Source: Tubulanus polymorphus (lineage: Eukaryota; Nemertea; Palaeonemertea; Tubulaniformes; Tubulanidae). Taken from it: a stretch of 64,000 nucleotides of DNA. Shown piece by piece: positions 23,063 to 34,384 of the stretch; position 1 is the stretch's first letter, and every line of letters begins with the position of its first letter. Below the pieces are notes generated by a model. The model made no database searches. It was not told the DNA's origin and worked only from the letters and a program-made list of their open reading frames with translations. The stretch lies in the NCBI RefSeq assembly GCF_964204645.1, contig NC_134036.1:8666704-8730703 (forward strand), in the 5' to 3' direction. The translations under genes were made by a program, and so were the position numbers.

Positions 23063-25100
23063 CTGTGTTTTTCATGAGTTGAACTTTTGTAAGTGGGACT
23101 GATCATTTTGAGATTTTACAACTTGGCATCATATTCAAAACGAGGGGATCATCTACATATTCTCTTCCTAACAAGAAAGGATTGACATATACTTGCAGTA
23201 ACGGCCTCAGTTATAGGTAGTCCAATAAAGCCTTCTAATCGAGATGTTGTATATTAAATCAACCGCATTTTAACGACGCATTTTTGTTGTGAAATTTATG
23301 CCGAGCGTTTTTGATATTAATCATTTCAGCAGTGGTACGTATATAATGATAAGTGGCGATCAATAAATGACACGTCATTATTAATACACGTCACAATTAT
23401 TCGTTGAATACGATTTCCACTAAATTTAGTCAACTGTTTCATCTTAGTATCTGGTTTCCGAACTTTCTGCTCGCAGAAAAATCCACCGTGAATTAATGAG
23501 CGATTAATATGGATCGATTCTGAAGTTTCCGATTCGAATCGATTTAGACTGACTGAACATCCATATAAATTTCAATCAATATCAAGCTGTAAAAATCACC
23601 GGTCGGTGTAGTTTTAATTTGTATTGGAAACGTATTGAACATTGCACGAAATTTATTTTGTTATTCGTCGACAGGTCTGGTCCGAGAAAACGGGATGCTT
23701 TTATTTCGAAAATAGAATAAATAGAAGGAAAAAACAAGGGTAAGCCCGGCGATGAACTATTCAAATTTGTCTTATTCATAATCATATTTTGGAACTGTAT
23801 GCAATTAATTTATACATCATATCAGGTTGACGATAGAAGTAGAATAAATCAGTTGTTTTATTTATTTCATCATATTAAGTCAGATTTAAACTTGTCTAAA
23901 ATAGTGAGTGTCCTATTATGTCAATTTTGCGTGTTCGTAAATATAGATAGATATACAGTCTTAACGAGATGATGAAATATTAGTGACGAAATATTCAAGG
24001 GTCATAATTGATATGTGCGTGTCCGTATTTCAAATGAATATAACCTTGTAAACCACTATTAATCTTCAGCTGATTATTCGATGATTCAATTAGGAATAGA
24101 TCTGTTGACAATGCCCATCGATTTTGATAAAATGAAGGTAAAAAAATGGAAAAAAATAAATGCAACGTCTTTCATTACCATTTTATTTTGTATTTAAGAG
24201 AGAAGGTTGAAATTAATTAAAACAGTTTTTTAGATGGAAGAACCAAAGAAAATACAAAATACACAAATGCAGTCACTTCAAAGACGGAACTTTTTGTGAA
24301 GCGATTTTTGATTAATTAAGTTCGCATGGAACGAGTTAATGGGCCCATAGTCGAAATCCATGCAGTCTGAATAAGGCATTAAATGTATGGAAACTATTGT
24401 TAATCTAGGAAATGAATCTGCAGATCCATGGCCTTCTCGGCCCAAATCTTCAGTCACAGCCATTAGGCCTACGGCAATCCTACAACAACATCGTCGAGAA
24501 CCTCATTTCATTTCATTTTGGAGGTGTTTCATGCAATTGCAGATGTTTATGAAACGGTTTTAGGTCCACGTGATTCCTGATGATAAGCTTTTGTTCGATC
24601 TGTTCATTGTTAATATCGAAAACAATACAGAAATGCCGTTTCATTGTTCGAGACCATAATTTGCATGAAGATGATTCTTTTTGAAATAAATTGGGGTATA
24701 GTGATGTTTCTTTTTTAAAATAAATTGGAGTATATAATCATTTAAGTTGTCACAGATTGATCAAACCGGATAAGTCAACTCCCGGAAGTTAACTGTAGTA
24801 TTAGGCCAAATCATGTGTAAACCTGATTCAGTCAGAATGATTAGGGATATTCTATCAACTTAATAAAAATTTGACTGTATAACGAACGTGTTGGAATCCG
24901 TATCCAGTAACCTGGATTAGCAGCTCAATTTTTTGGGTTATAGGCCAACTATTTTATTTGATTGGCGTGTCGTTTCATACGATGCCAATCGTCTTACAGC
25001 AAACTAGAACACTTTCATGAGGCTAATGCCCTTGGAATTAGGATCTACCGTTTCATCGATTTAAGAAAAGCACTGACTACAATGGAGTGAAAATTCAAAA
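23063..25100. other. intergenic, no gene recognised
   Basis: No gene supported. The sequence leads into LINE debris after about 25000. Confidence 0.35.
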
Positions 25101-25154
25101 TCAGAAATATAGCTGCAAAGGGTTTTCTGCACAGTCTTAGAATCCTGTTCAACG

Positions 25155-25384
25155 GTGGATTTCAACAAAGCATTTGATAAGGCTCAACATCAGCCATTAC
25201 TAAACAGGCTATTAGGAAACAGTATCAATGATAGGTCGCCCAAATGGCTCAGCAGTTATCTCTGAACGGAAACTTGTAACCGAAATCAACGGAACGCCTC
25301 ATCTTGGAATGAGACGGTCTAACTAGTGGAGTAACGCAAGGTAGTATCCTAAGTCGTGTTCTGTTTAATGTCCTGACAAATGAC
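25155..25384 (+). pseudogene. LINE reverse-transcriptase core (remnant)
   Basis: One frame gives VDFNKAFDKAQHQPLLNRL and WLSSYL before a stop at about 25262. After a shift, 25325-25384 gives SGVTQGSILSRVLFNVLTND. These correspond to the D-F-x-K-A-F-D (RT motif A region) and G-V-P-Q-G-S-x-L-G-P-x-L-F (motif B region) blocks of non-LTR reverse transcriptases. The F-A-D-D box is not visible. The fragment is decayed and runs straight into the minisatellite. Confidence 0.7.
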
Positions 25385-25467
25385 AAACACAGTAATCCAA
25401 AATATACCAGACCGAGTAAATTTCCAAAACGACCTTAACACACTGTTCGACCAAAAAACTTAATGTT

Positions 25468-25745
25468 CCGACAAAACCACGGGCGACAAAACCAAAATTA
25501 TGAATTGTCGCGGGTGACAAAACCAAAATATTGAATTGTCACGGGCGATAAAACCAAAATAATGAATTTTCGCGGGAGTTAAAACCACAATAATGAATTG
25601 TCGCGGGCGTTAAAACCAAAATATTGAATTGTCGTGGGCGATAAAACCAAAATAATGAATTGTCGCGGACGGCAAAAACAAAATATTTAATTGTTGCGTG
25701 CGACAAAACCAAAATAATGAATTGTCGTGGGCGACAAAACCAAAC
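25468..25745 (+). repeat. 31-bp hairpin minisatellite, block 1
   Basis: About nine units of AATTGTCGCGGGCGACAAAA + CCAAAATAATG. The core TTGTCGC-GG-GCGACAA is a 7-bp stem with a 2-nt loop. Same unit as the large block at 27112-29937. Confidence 0.9.
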
Positions 25746-25799
25746 TAGGGGTCCAGGGACACCATGCTCACTTGGGAAGTGGTTTCAAATGCTCAACAA

Positions 25800-26560
25800 T
25801 CTAACGATTTCAATACATAACGCCCTCTAGTGACCATATACAAAAACCAATGACCTTGAAACCCACAACAATCATAGAACATGTGAGCAGCTTTGATTTT
25901 GTAATTGATTGTGATAACAAAATATGCCTCGTTACCAATTTAATATGGAAATACTAAGTTATTCTACTATTCAACGCCCCCTGGTGACCATATGCAAAAC
26001 CCAATGACCTTAAAACTCACCACAATCGTAGTACATGTCATGAAATACAACTTTGCAATTGATCATAGTAACAAAATATGCCTAGGTACCAATCTAATAA
26101 GGAAATACTAAGCCATTCTACTATTCAGCGCCCCCTGGTGACTATATGGAATAACTAATGTCCTTAAAAGCTCACCACAATCATAGACGATGTCATGAAC
26201 TACAACTTTGCAATGGATAATGGTAACAAACTATGCCTAGGTACCAATCTAATAAGGAAAAACTAAGCTTTTCTACTATTCAACGCCCCCTGGTATCTAT
26301 ATGGAATAACTAATGTCCTTAAAAACTCACCACAATCATAGAAGATGTCATGAACTACAACTTTGCAATTGATCATGGTAACAAAATATGCCTTGGTACA
26401 AATATAATATAGCGATACTAAGTTATTGTATTATTCAACGCCCCCTGATGGCCACATACAAAAGCCAATGACCTTGAAACTCACCAAAATCATAGAGCAC
26501 GTTATGGGCTACAACTTTCCAATTGAATATAGTAACACAATATGCTTAGGTATCAATTTA
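25800..26560 (+). repeat. ~153-bp tandem array, five units
   Basis: Units start near ATTCAACGCCCCCTGGTGAC at about 25818, 25972, 26124, 26278 and 26433, spaced 152-155 bp. Each continues with ATGACCTT, CTCACCACAATCATAGA, CAACTTTGCAATTGAT and AACAAAATATGCCTAGGTAC. No coding frame persists. Confidence 0.85.
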
Positions 26561-27111
26561 ATGTGGAAAAACTTTTTCCCACCTACGAATGTGTACTGAT
26601 GACACCAAGATGGCCGCCAATTGCGTCATAATTGGCTGATCAAAATACCTGTCCCAGGTATAAAACATCCCTCTCTAAAGAATACCCATCAGCAATTGCA
26701 ATGTTAATTGGCAAACCAGTAGGACGCTACAGGACCTAGAATTCTGGCCAAAATTGACATTTTTGGGCACTAAAAAGGTCATAGGACGGCCATCTTGAGT
26801 CAGATCGACCCAATTTTCTTATGCTGATGGGCCTTTGGTAGATTCAAATATAAACGAAAGATCGAGGTAATTGATCAAAGCGTCTTCAAAATTTCCCACG
26901 AAAACTTCGAAAATGTTTAAAAAGTGCTGAGTTTGGCAAACAACAATGGCTGCCAGTCGACCATCTTGAATCTGACAGGGCCAGTTTTTGGGCTGACGAT
27001 GTGTCTAGGGTAGATACATGTATAAACCAAATATCAAGACATTACCTTGAAGCGTCTTCAAAACTTCCCGAAATAACTGGATTCCGTCTATGGATGGATG
27101 GACGGACGAAA
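26561..27111 (+). repeat. spacer between satellite blocks, partly duplicated
   Basis: Contains two related segments: GCGTCTTCAAAATTTCCC near 26880 and GCGTCTTCAAAACTTCCC near 27051, each preceded by a GGCCATCTTGA/CGACCATCTTGAATC block and a GGGTAGAT/GGTAGATTC string. It ends GATGGATGGACGGACGAA, a motif I associate with dispersed repeats of marine invertebrates. Confidence 0.5.
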
Positions 27112-29937
27112 AGGACAAAACCACAAAATAATGAATTGTCTCGTGCGACAAAACCAAAATAATGCATTGTCGAGGGCGATAAAACCAAAATAATGAATTG
27201 TTGCGGGCGATAAAACCAAAATAATGAATTGTCTCGTGCGACAAAACCTAAATAATGAATTGTCGCGGGCGACAAAAACAAAATATAAAATCAAAATAGT
27301 GAATTGTCGCGGGCGACAAAAACAAAATATAAAAGCAAAATAATGAATTGTCGCGGGAGACAAAACCAAAATAATGAATTGTCGCTGGAGATAAAACCAA
27401 AGTAATGAATTGTCGCGGGTGATAAACCCAGAAAAAGAATTGTCGGGGCGACAAAATCAAAATAATGAATTGTCGCGGGCGACAAAACCAAAATGGTGAA
27501 TTGTCGCGGGCGACAAAACCAAAATAATGAATTGTCGCGGGCGATAAAACCAAAATAATGAATTGTCGTGGGCGATAAAACCAAAATAATGAATTATCGC
27601 AGGCCATGAAACCAAAATATTGAATTGTCGCGGGCGATTAAACCAAAATAATGAATTGTCGCGGGTGACAAAACCAAAAAAAAATGTTGCGCGCGACAAA
27701 AGCAAAATATAAAACCAAAATAATGAATTGTCGCAGGCGACAAAAACAAAAAGAAGAATTGTCGCGGGCGACAAAACCAAAACAATGAATTGTCGCTGGA
27801 GATAAAACCAAAGTAATGAATTGTCGTGGGCGATAAAACCAAAATATTGAATTTTCACGGGCGACAAAACCAAAATATTGAATTGTCGCGGGTGAAAAGA
27901 CCAAACTAATGAATTGTCGCGGGCGACAAAACCAAAAAAAGAATTGTCGGGTGAAAAAACCAAAATAATGAAATGTCGCGGGCGATAAAACCAAAATAAT
28001 GAATTGTCGCCCGCAACAAAACCAAAATAATGAACTGTCGTGGGCGATAAAACCAAAATAATGAATTGTCTCGGGCGACAAAACCAAAATATTGAATTCT
28101 CGCGGGCGACAAAACCAACAAAAAAAAATTGTCGCGGGCGACAAAAACAAAAGATAAAACCAAAATAATGAATTGTCGCGGGCGACAAAACCAACAAGAA
28201 GGATTGTCGCGGGCGACAAACCAAAATAATGAATTGTCGCTGACGATAGAACCAAAGTAATGAATTGTCGTGGGCGATAAAACCAAAATAATGAATTGTC
28301 TCGGGCGATTAAAACATAATAATGAATTGTCACGTGCGACAAAACCAAAATAATGAATTGTCGCGGGCGACAAAACCAAAAAAAAATTGTCGCGGACGAC
28401 AAAAACAAAATATAAAACCAAAATAATGAATTGTCTTGGGCGACAAAACCAAAAAGAAGAATTGTCGCGGGCGACAAAACCAAAATAATGAATTGTCGCG
28501 GGCAATAAAACCAAACTAATGAATTGTCTCGGGCGACAAAAACAAAATATTGAATTGTCACGTGCGACAAAACCAAAATAATGAATTGTCACGGGCGACA
28601 AAACCAAAAAAATGAATTGTCGCTGGAGATAAAACCAAAGCAATGAATTGTTGAGGGCGATAAAACCAAAATATTGAATTGTCCCGGGCGACAAAACCAA
28701 ACTAATGAATTGTCGCAGGCGACAAAACCAAAAAAAGAATTGTTGGGGCGACAAAACCAAAATAATGAATTGTCGCGGGCGACAAAACCAAAATGGTGAA
28801 TTGTCCAGGCGACAAAACAAAAATGGTGAATTGTCGCGGGTGACAAAAGCAAAATAATGAATTGTCGCGGGCGATAAAACCAAAATATTGAATTGTCGCA
28901 GGCGATAAAACCAAACTAATGAATTGTCGCGGGCGATAAAACTAAAATAATGAATTGTCTCGAGCGACAAAACCAAAATAATGAATTGTCGCAGACGATA
29001 AAACCAAAATAATGAATTGTCTCGAGCAACATAACCGAAATAATGAATTGTCGCGGGCGATAAAACCGAAATAATGAATTGTCGCGGGCGACGAAACCAA
29101 AATGGTTAATTGTCGCGGGCGACAAAACCAAAATGGTTAATTGTCGCAAGCGACAAAACTAAAAATAAAGAATTGTCGCGGGCGATAAAACCGTAATAAT
29201 GAATTGTCGCGGGCGATAAAAGCAAAATAATGAATCGTCTCAGGCGACAAAACAAAAATAATGAATAATCACGGGCGATAAAACAAAAATATTGAATTGT
29301 CGCAGGCGATAAAGCCAAAAAAGAAAATTGTCGCGGGCGACAAAAACAAAATATAAAACCAAAATAATGAATTGTCGCGGGCGACAAAACCAAAATAATG
29401 AATTGTCGGTGGCGATAAAACCAAAGTAATGAATTGTCGCGGGCGATAAAACCAAAATATTGAATTTTCGTGGGCGACAAAACCAAAATATTGAATTGTC
29501 GCGGGCGATAAAACCAAACTAATGAATTGTCGCGGGCGACAAAACCAAACTAATGAATTGTCGCGGGCGATAAAACCAGACTAATGAATTGTCGCGGCGA
29601 TAAAACCAAAATAATGAATTGTCTCGGGCGACAAAAACAAGATATTGAATCGTCGCGGGCGTCAAAATCAAAATAATGAATTGTCGCGGGCGACAAAACC
29701 AAAATAATGAATTGACGCGGGCGATAAAACCAAAATAATGAATGGTCTCGGGCGACAAAGCCAAAATAATGAATTGTCGCGGGCGATAAAAACAAAATAT
29801 TGAATTGTCCCGGGCGATAAAACCAAATTAATGAATTATCGCGGGCGATAAAACCAAAATATTGAATTGTCGCGGGCGATAAAACCAAAATAATGAATTG
29901 TCGCGGGCGACAAAACCAAAATATTGAATTGTCGCGG
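27112..29937 (+). repeat. 31-bp hairpin minisatellite, block 2 (~90 units)
   Basis: Roughly ninety tandem units of a 31-bp consensus, AATTGTCGCGGGCGATAAAA + CCAAAATAATG, with GACAAAA/GATAAAA variants and a longer variant containing AACAAAATATAAAA. Each unit has an inverted repeat TTGTCGC...GCGACAA. Since 31 is not divisible by 3, three-unit periods keep several minus-strand frames open, giving Phe/Ile-rich pseudo-proteins that should not be annotated as genes. Confidence 0.95.
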
Positions 29938-30750
29938 AATGATGCAATCGTGAGTTGAAATAATACCTGAACAAATCGATGCACAGACATTTACTTTATA
30001 TATCTACTTGAACAATCGAGCCTACTCAGTAATATACTCAGTTTTTACGAAACCTGGAGTTTTTGTTTCAGAGAAATTTGAGTATCAGTATCCGATGCTA
30101 TATACTAACGTTAACGTTAGTTATCATCGCTCCGTCATGCTAAGTTATACATTTCATGTCAACCAGTATCTACAGGCAGCTGTACAGTTTGTACACACTA
30201 TATCTGAATACGAGGCTGGAATAGCAGGCTCACTTCACGTAGGTTCATGATGAGGAGAAACTCGCAGCTGATACCCGGAACGACGATGTAGTAACACTCG
30301 TCGATTCGTCGATGTTTACGGCTCGACAGTGCTTTTAAAATCTAAAGTAGTAAATTTCCAGTGTATCGGTAATATGATTTGATGAGGAAAATGGGCTATT
30401 GTTAAATTCACTGTTTGAAGACCGCGACTGAATTTGAAGTCTGCGGCAATAAATTAGTTCATTTATACTTGAATTGATAATCGAAGTGACAGTCGGCCTG
30501 CGGGTTGATTTCGGGATGACGACTCGAAAAACATGTCGCCCCATTGAATGGGGCTAAATTTTCGATGTTTACGGCCCGACAGCGCTTTTGTAACGATGAT
30601 TCGTGAAAAAACACGCGGGCTATTTGTAGATCTCAGTGAGCTGAACGATATTATATGGATTGTATATGAAACAGCGGTAAGGTAACAAAGCCTATGTTCT
30701 TTTGGTGAAAATAGTGTGGAAGAAATTAATAATAATAATAATCACGCGGA
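29938..30750. other. intergenic with a short direct repeat
   Basis: No gene supported. CGATGTTTACGGCTCGACAG (about 30311) recurs at about 30573 as CGATGTTTACGGCCCGACAG, 261-262 bp apart in the same orientation. Confidence 0.4.
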
Positions 30751-30756
30751 TATCAA

Positions 30757-30845
30757 TAGGGTTTTCTGTGAAATAACAGAAAACCCTAATAATAAGAAAC
30801 ACGCGAATCTCAATAGGGTTTTCTGTGATGTAACAGAAAACCCTA
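30757..30845. repeat. tandem pair of 13-bp-stem hairpins
   Basis: TAGGGTTTTCTGT pairs with ACAGAAAACCCTA across a 6-nt loop, first at 30757-30788 and again at 30814-30845. The surrounding CACGCG...TCAATAGGG text is duplicated as well, with a unit of about 57 bp. Confidence 0.85.
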
Positions 30846-30959
30846 ATAACCAAGGATATTGTGAATAACGAGAAGAGTAGTATCATATAGGTTATCTATT
30901 TATTTGACGAACGAGCTTCCACCATAAATGTATAGAAGCTTCAAAAGGTAAATGAGAAA

Positions 30960-31065
30960 AAATGGAAAACAATGGAAAACAACAGTATTTATAATGGGAA
31001 AACAACAGTACTTATAATGGGAAAACAACAGTATTTATAATGGGCAAACAACAGTATTTTTAGGC
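30960..31065 (+). repeat. 23-bp tandem repeat
   Basis: Four near-identical units of GGGAAAACAACAGTATTTAT+AAT immediately outside the Polinton left end. Confidence 0.85.
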
Positions 31066-31130
31066 AGACTGTCACTAATTATTGAGAACTGAGTGAGAAG
31101 AGTAATTACAAATAAATTGATGATTGACAT

Positions 31131-31136
31131 GGCAAT
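31131..31136. other. target-site duplication, left
   Basis: GGCAAT directly precedes the first AG of the left terminal repeat and is repeated directly after the right end at 49317-49322. A 6-bp duplication is characteristic of Polinton integration by a retroviral-type integrase. Confidence 0.9.
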
Positions 31137-31734
31137 AGTAATAGGGGTAATAGGCTTTCATACCAAAGGTCGAACGGTCGAGCCCATTAAAAAACAAAAC
31201 ATTAAAAGTAATTAAAAAACTATAATATATTTTCATAACCGCGTGCATTTTATATCAAAACTAAATATTTATTCTAAGATATCAATAATTTTAAATGCAT
31301 ATTGTATTAAATCAATTGGTCGCTCCACTTCGCTACCACTCCGCTCCGCGACCAATTGATTTAATTACAATACACAAATTCAAATAATCAAATATATTCA
31401 AATGATAATAATTATTATATTATTCAACTGAAATGCACGCGGTTATGAAAATATATTATAGTTTTTAATTACTTTTAATATATGTTATTAATGAACTCGA
31501 TCATTAAACCTTTGATATGAAAGCCTATTACCCCTATTACTCTTAAAATATTCACATAAATGAATAACATTTAAATCATTGAACTTTTAAAATCAATTTT
31601 AATAAAAAATATAGTATTAAAATGGAAGCAAATAAATACTACTGCCCAACATGTAATATCGATATAGATAAATCCCAAAAAGCAAGACACAATAAAACTA
31701 GAACACATTTAGAGAATAAATTGAAACTAGAGTA
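31137..31734 (+). repeat. Polinton left terminal inverted repeat
   Basis: Pairs with 48719-49316 with no net indel (coordinate sum 80453). It is internally a foldback. An outer arm (31137-31250) reappears inverted at 31431-31541, both carrying AGTAATAGGGGTAATAGGCT at the end. Between them lies an 18-bp stem centred on AAATCAATTGGTCGC (31306-31323 with 31348-31365). The repeat extends past the polymerase start codon into the first ~38 codons. Confidence 0.95.
31601..31624 (+). promoter_or_regulatory. class-1 (AATAAAAA-box) start motif, polymerase
   Basis: AATAAAA begins 21 nt before the ATG, which is preceded by TATTAAA. The same box and spacing occur upstream of three other Polinton genes. 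Confidence 0.6.
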
Positions 31735-34384
31735 TGAAGATGATATATTAGAAACTAAATTAGATGAATTAAAGAATGAAAAAGAAGCATACAAATGTGA
31801 TACATGTAATCAATCATTCAGTGATAAAAGATATTATAAAGAACATTTAAAATCTATAAGTCATATTAGAAATAAGAATAATGATATTTTAGGTGAAGAT
31901 TATTTTGATAATGATAATGATAAGAAACAGAAGACAATTAAAAGAATAAAAAATAAATTAAACAATAAAAGACCATATATGGAAGATGTAAGAAATTATA
32001 TTAATTCATTAGATAATAAAAAAGATATAGAGATAACCGAAGCATTTAAAAGTGATATTGGTCCAGCAGCTATTGAGTTTAAATTTCATAAAGGAAAAAC
32101 AATAGAAGAAAATAAAAAACATTTAGAAAATATGAAAGAAATAATAAAAATAATTACAGATGTTGAATATCCAAAAATTAGTATATCAGTTAAAGTTAAA
32201 TTTATAAAATCTGAAGATAAACCAATATATAATATGAATTCTCATTCACAACATATTATATCTAAACAACATATAGATGATAAATTAAATAAATGTTATA
32301 ATGAAATAAAAAGTAAAATAGAAGAGAAATATTTTGAAGGATCTGGTTTAATATTAGATGAGATAATATTTATAACTTTACATGTTTATAACACAAAATA
32401 TAATAAGTTAACTAAATCAAAACCAATTGATGAAAATAATTTATCATATTATAAAGAACCAGATATTGAAGCATCGAGTTATATTAAACTACCATTTAAA
32501 ACTAATGCTGTAATAAATATACAAAATGAAGATGATAAATGTTTTCTATGGGCTATAATAAGTTGTTTACATCCAACAGAAGATATTACACATAGTTTTA
32601 GATTAACTCATTATAAACCATTTGAAAGTAATTATAAGATAGATAAGTATCCTGTTAGAATTAAAAATATCCCAAAAATAGAAAGAGATAATAATTTAAA
32701 GATAAATGTATTTGATTTAATCAAATTACCAAATACAAAAGGTAACAACATAAAACATTATACATTAGAACCTTTATACCTATCAAAAGATTATGATTCA
32801 AATGATGTTATAGATATACTATATTATGAGAATCATTATATGTGGATTAAACAAATAGATTTATTTTTTAGAACAGAAAGTGATCACCATAATAAAATAT
32901 ATCTATGTCGAAAATGTTTACATAAATTTAGTAATGAAAGTACATTATTAAATCATAAACAACTATGTGATAATCATGATTATTGTAAATTAGTTTTACC
33001 AAATGAAAAAGATAAAATATTAGAATTGAAAAAATATGATTACAAAAATAAAGTACCATTTGTAATATATGGAGATTTTGAATCATTAAATAAAGAATTA
33101 ACAGATAAAGATAGAAAAGATATATATTATAAAAGAAAGAAATTAAATTCTAATGAAAATGATTTTTCAGACCCGCCAAAAACAAATACTATTAAAAAAA
33201 TTCATCAAAGTGCTGCAGCTTTCGGGTTATATATTAAATCTAATTATCCAGAACTAATTGAAAGTGAATATTATAATTACAGAAATGAAAATGTTATCAA
33301 TCATTTTTGTGACTTATTAATTGAATATGAAATAAGATTTAGTAAATTATTAAATACAAATATAGAAATTATAATGACAGAAGAAGATAAAGAAGAATTT
33401 GAGTTTGCAGATAAATGTTATTATTGTGAAAAGATATTTAATTTTAGAGATAAAAAAGTAAGAGACCATGATCATTTGAATGGAAAGTTTAGAGGCGCTG
33501 CACATGAGAATTGTAATTTGGAAGCAAAGAAAATTAACTTTGTACCAGTTATATTTCACAATTTATCGGGGTATGACGCGCATTTATTTATCAAACAGTT
33601 ATGTCATAAAATAGAAAAAATCAATAATGAAATAGAAATATTAAATTCAAATAGATCAAAAGATAAAATACCAACTTATAAATTTAGAATGTTAGCTAAA
33701 ACATCTGAGAATTATATATCATTCCAATTTGGTTGCCTAAGATTTATAGATTCATATAGATTTTTAAATAGTTCATTAGATAACTTATCAAAATCATTAG
33801 TTGATGATGAATTAAAGATATTAAAAGAATATTACCCAAATAATGATGATTTTCAATTAATGAGATATAAAGGAGCAATTCCATATTCTTTCTATAAAAA
33901 TCATAATGATTTTAAAATAACTGAATTATTGAAAGAACAATTTTATGATGAATTAAAAAATGAATATGTTAAAGATGAAGTCTATAATAGAACATTGAAT
34001 ATTTGGAATCATTTCAAAATAAATCATGGGCAATTAGTAGATTTATATTTAAAATCAGATGTATTATTATTAACCGATATATTCGAAAGGTTTAGAGATG
34101 TAAACCTAAAATATTTTAATATTGATCCATGTCATTGTTATTCTAGTCCAGGTTTAACATGGGATTGTGGATTAAAATTTACAGATATAAAAATGGATTT
34201 GTTAACAAATATAGATCAATTACTATTATTTGAAAAATCTATAAGAGGAGGTGTTTCAGGTGTATTGGGTGATAGATATTTCAATGTAAATGATAATCCT
34301 GGATATAAATTATTATACATAGATGCAAATAATCTTTATAGTTGGGCAATGATGGAACCACAACCTTATGGGATGTTGAAATAA
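31622..34384 (+). CDS. polB: protein-primed family-B DNA polymerase, N-terminal part (frameshifted)
   Basis: Replicative polymerase of the element, expected to copy the linear genome from a protein primer. In order: two C2H2-type fingers (residues ~8-30 and ~59-82), a conserved middle block with CFLWAI (~307), a third finger LCRKCLHKF (~428), and exonuclease motif I YGDFES (~485). An endonuclease-VII-like insert follows: CYYC plus VRDHDHLNGKFRGAAHENCN (~598-625). Then exonuclease II FHNLSGYD (~645), exonuclease III YLKSD (~808) and polymerase motif A DANNLYSWAM (~900). The frame then shifts near a GGG run at 34371-34373 and stops at 34384. Motifs B and C continue in another frame downstream. 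Lies on the class-1 motif. Confidence 0.93.
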   Translation: MEANKYYCPTCNIDIDKSQKARHNKTRTHLENKLKLEYEDDILETKLDELKNEKEAYKCDTCNQSFSDKRYYKEHLKSISHIRNKNNDILGEDYFDNDNDKKQKTIKRIKNKLNNKRPYMEDVRNYINSLDNKKDIEITEAFKSDIGPAAIEFKFHKGKTIEENKKHLENMKEIIKIITDVEYPKISISVKVKFIKSEDKPIYNMNSHSQHIISKQHIDDKLNKCYNEIKSKIEEKYFEGSGLILDEIIFITLHVYNTKYNKLTKSKPIDENNLSYYKEPDIEASSYIKLPFKTNAVINIQNEDDKCFLWAIISCLHPTEDITHSFRLTHYKPFESNYKIDKYPVRIKNIPKIERDNNLKINVFDLIKLPNTKGNNIKHYTLEPLYLSKDYDSNDVIDILYYENHYMWIKQIDLFFRTESDHHNKIYLCRKCLHKFSNESTLLNHKQLCDNHDYCKLVLPNEKDKILELKKYDYKNKVPFVIYGDFESLNKELTDKDRKDIYYKRKKLNSNENDFSDPPKTNTIKKIHQSAAAFGLYIKSNYPELIESEYYNYRNENVINHFCDLLIEYEIRFSKLLNTNIEIIMTEEDKEEFEFADKCYYCEKIFNFRDKKVRDHDHLNGKFRGAAHENCNLEAKKINFVPVIFHNLSGYDAHLFIKQLCHKIEKINNEIEILNSNRSKDKIPTYKFRMLAKTSENYISFQFGCLRFIDSYRFLNSSLDNLSKSLVDDELKILKEYYPNNDDFQLMRYKGAIPYSFYKNHNDFKITELLKEQFYDELKNEYVKDEVYNRTLNIWNHFKINHGQLVDLYLKSDVLLLTDIFERFRDVNLKYFNIDPCHCYSSPGLTWDCGLKFTDIKMDLLTNIDQLLLFEKSIRGGVSGVLGDRYFNVNDNPGYKLLYIDANNLYSWAMMEPQPYGMLK

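Noticed and set aside
25468-29937. CRISPR-like array
   Set aside because: Units are contiguous tandem copies without unique spacers, in a eukaryotic genome.
27005-29990. Many long overlapping minus-strand ORFs (up to 356 codons) rich in Phe, Ile and Arg
   Set aside because: They are translations of the 31-bp tandem repeat in all three frames; periodicity of 31 residues shows they are satellite artefacts.
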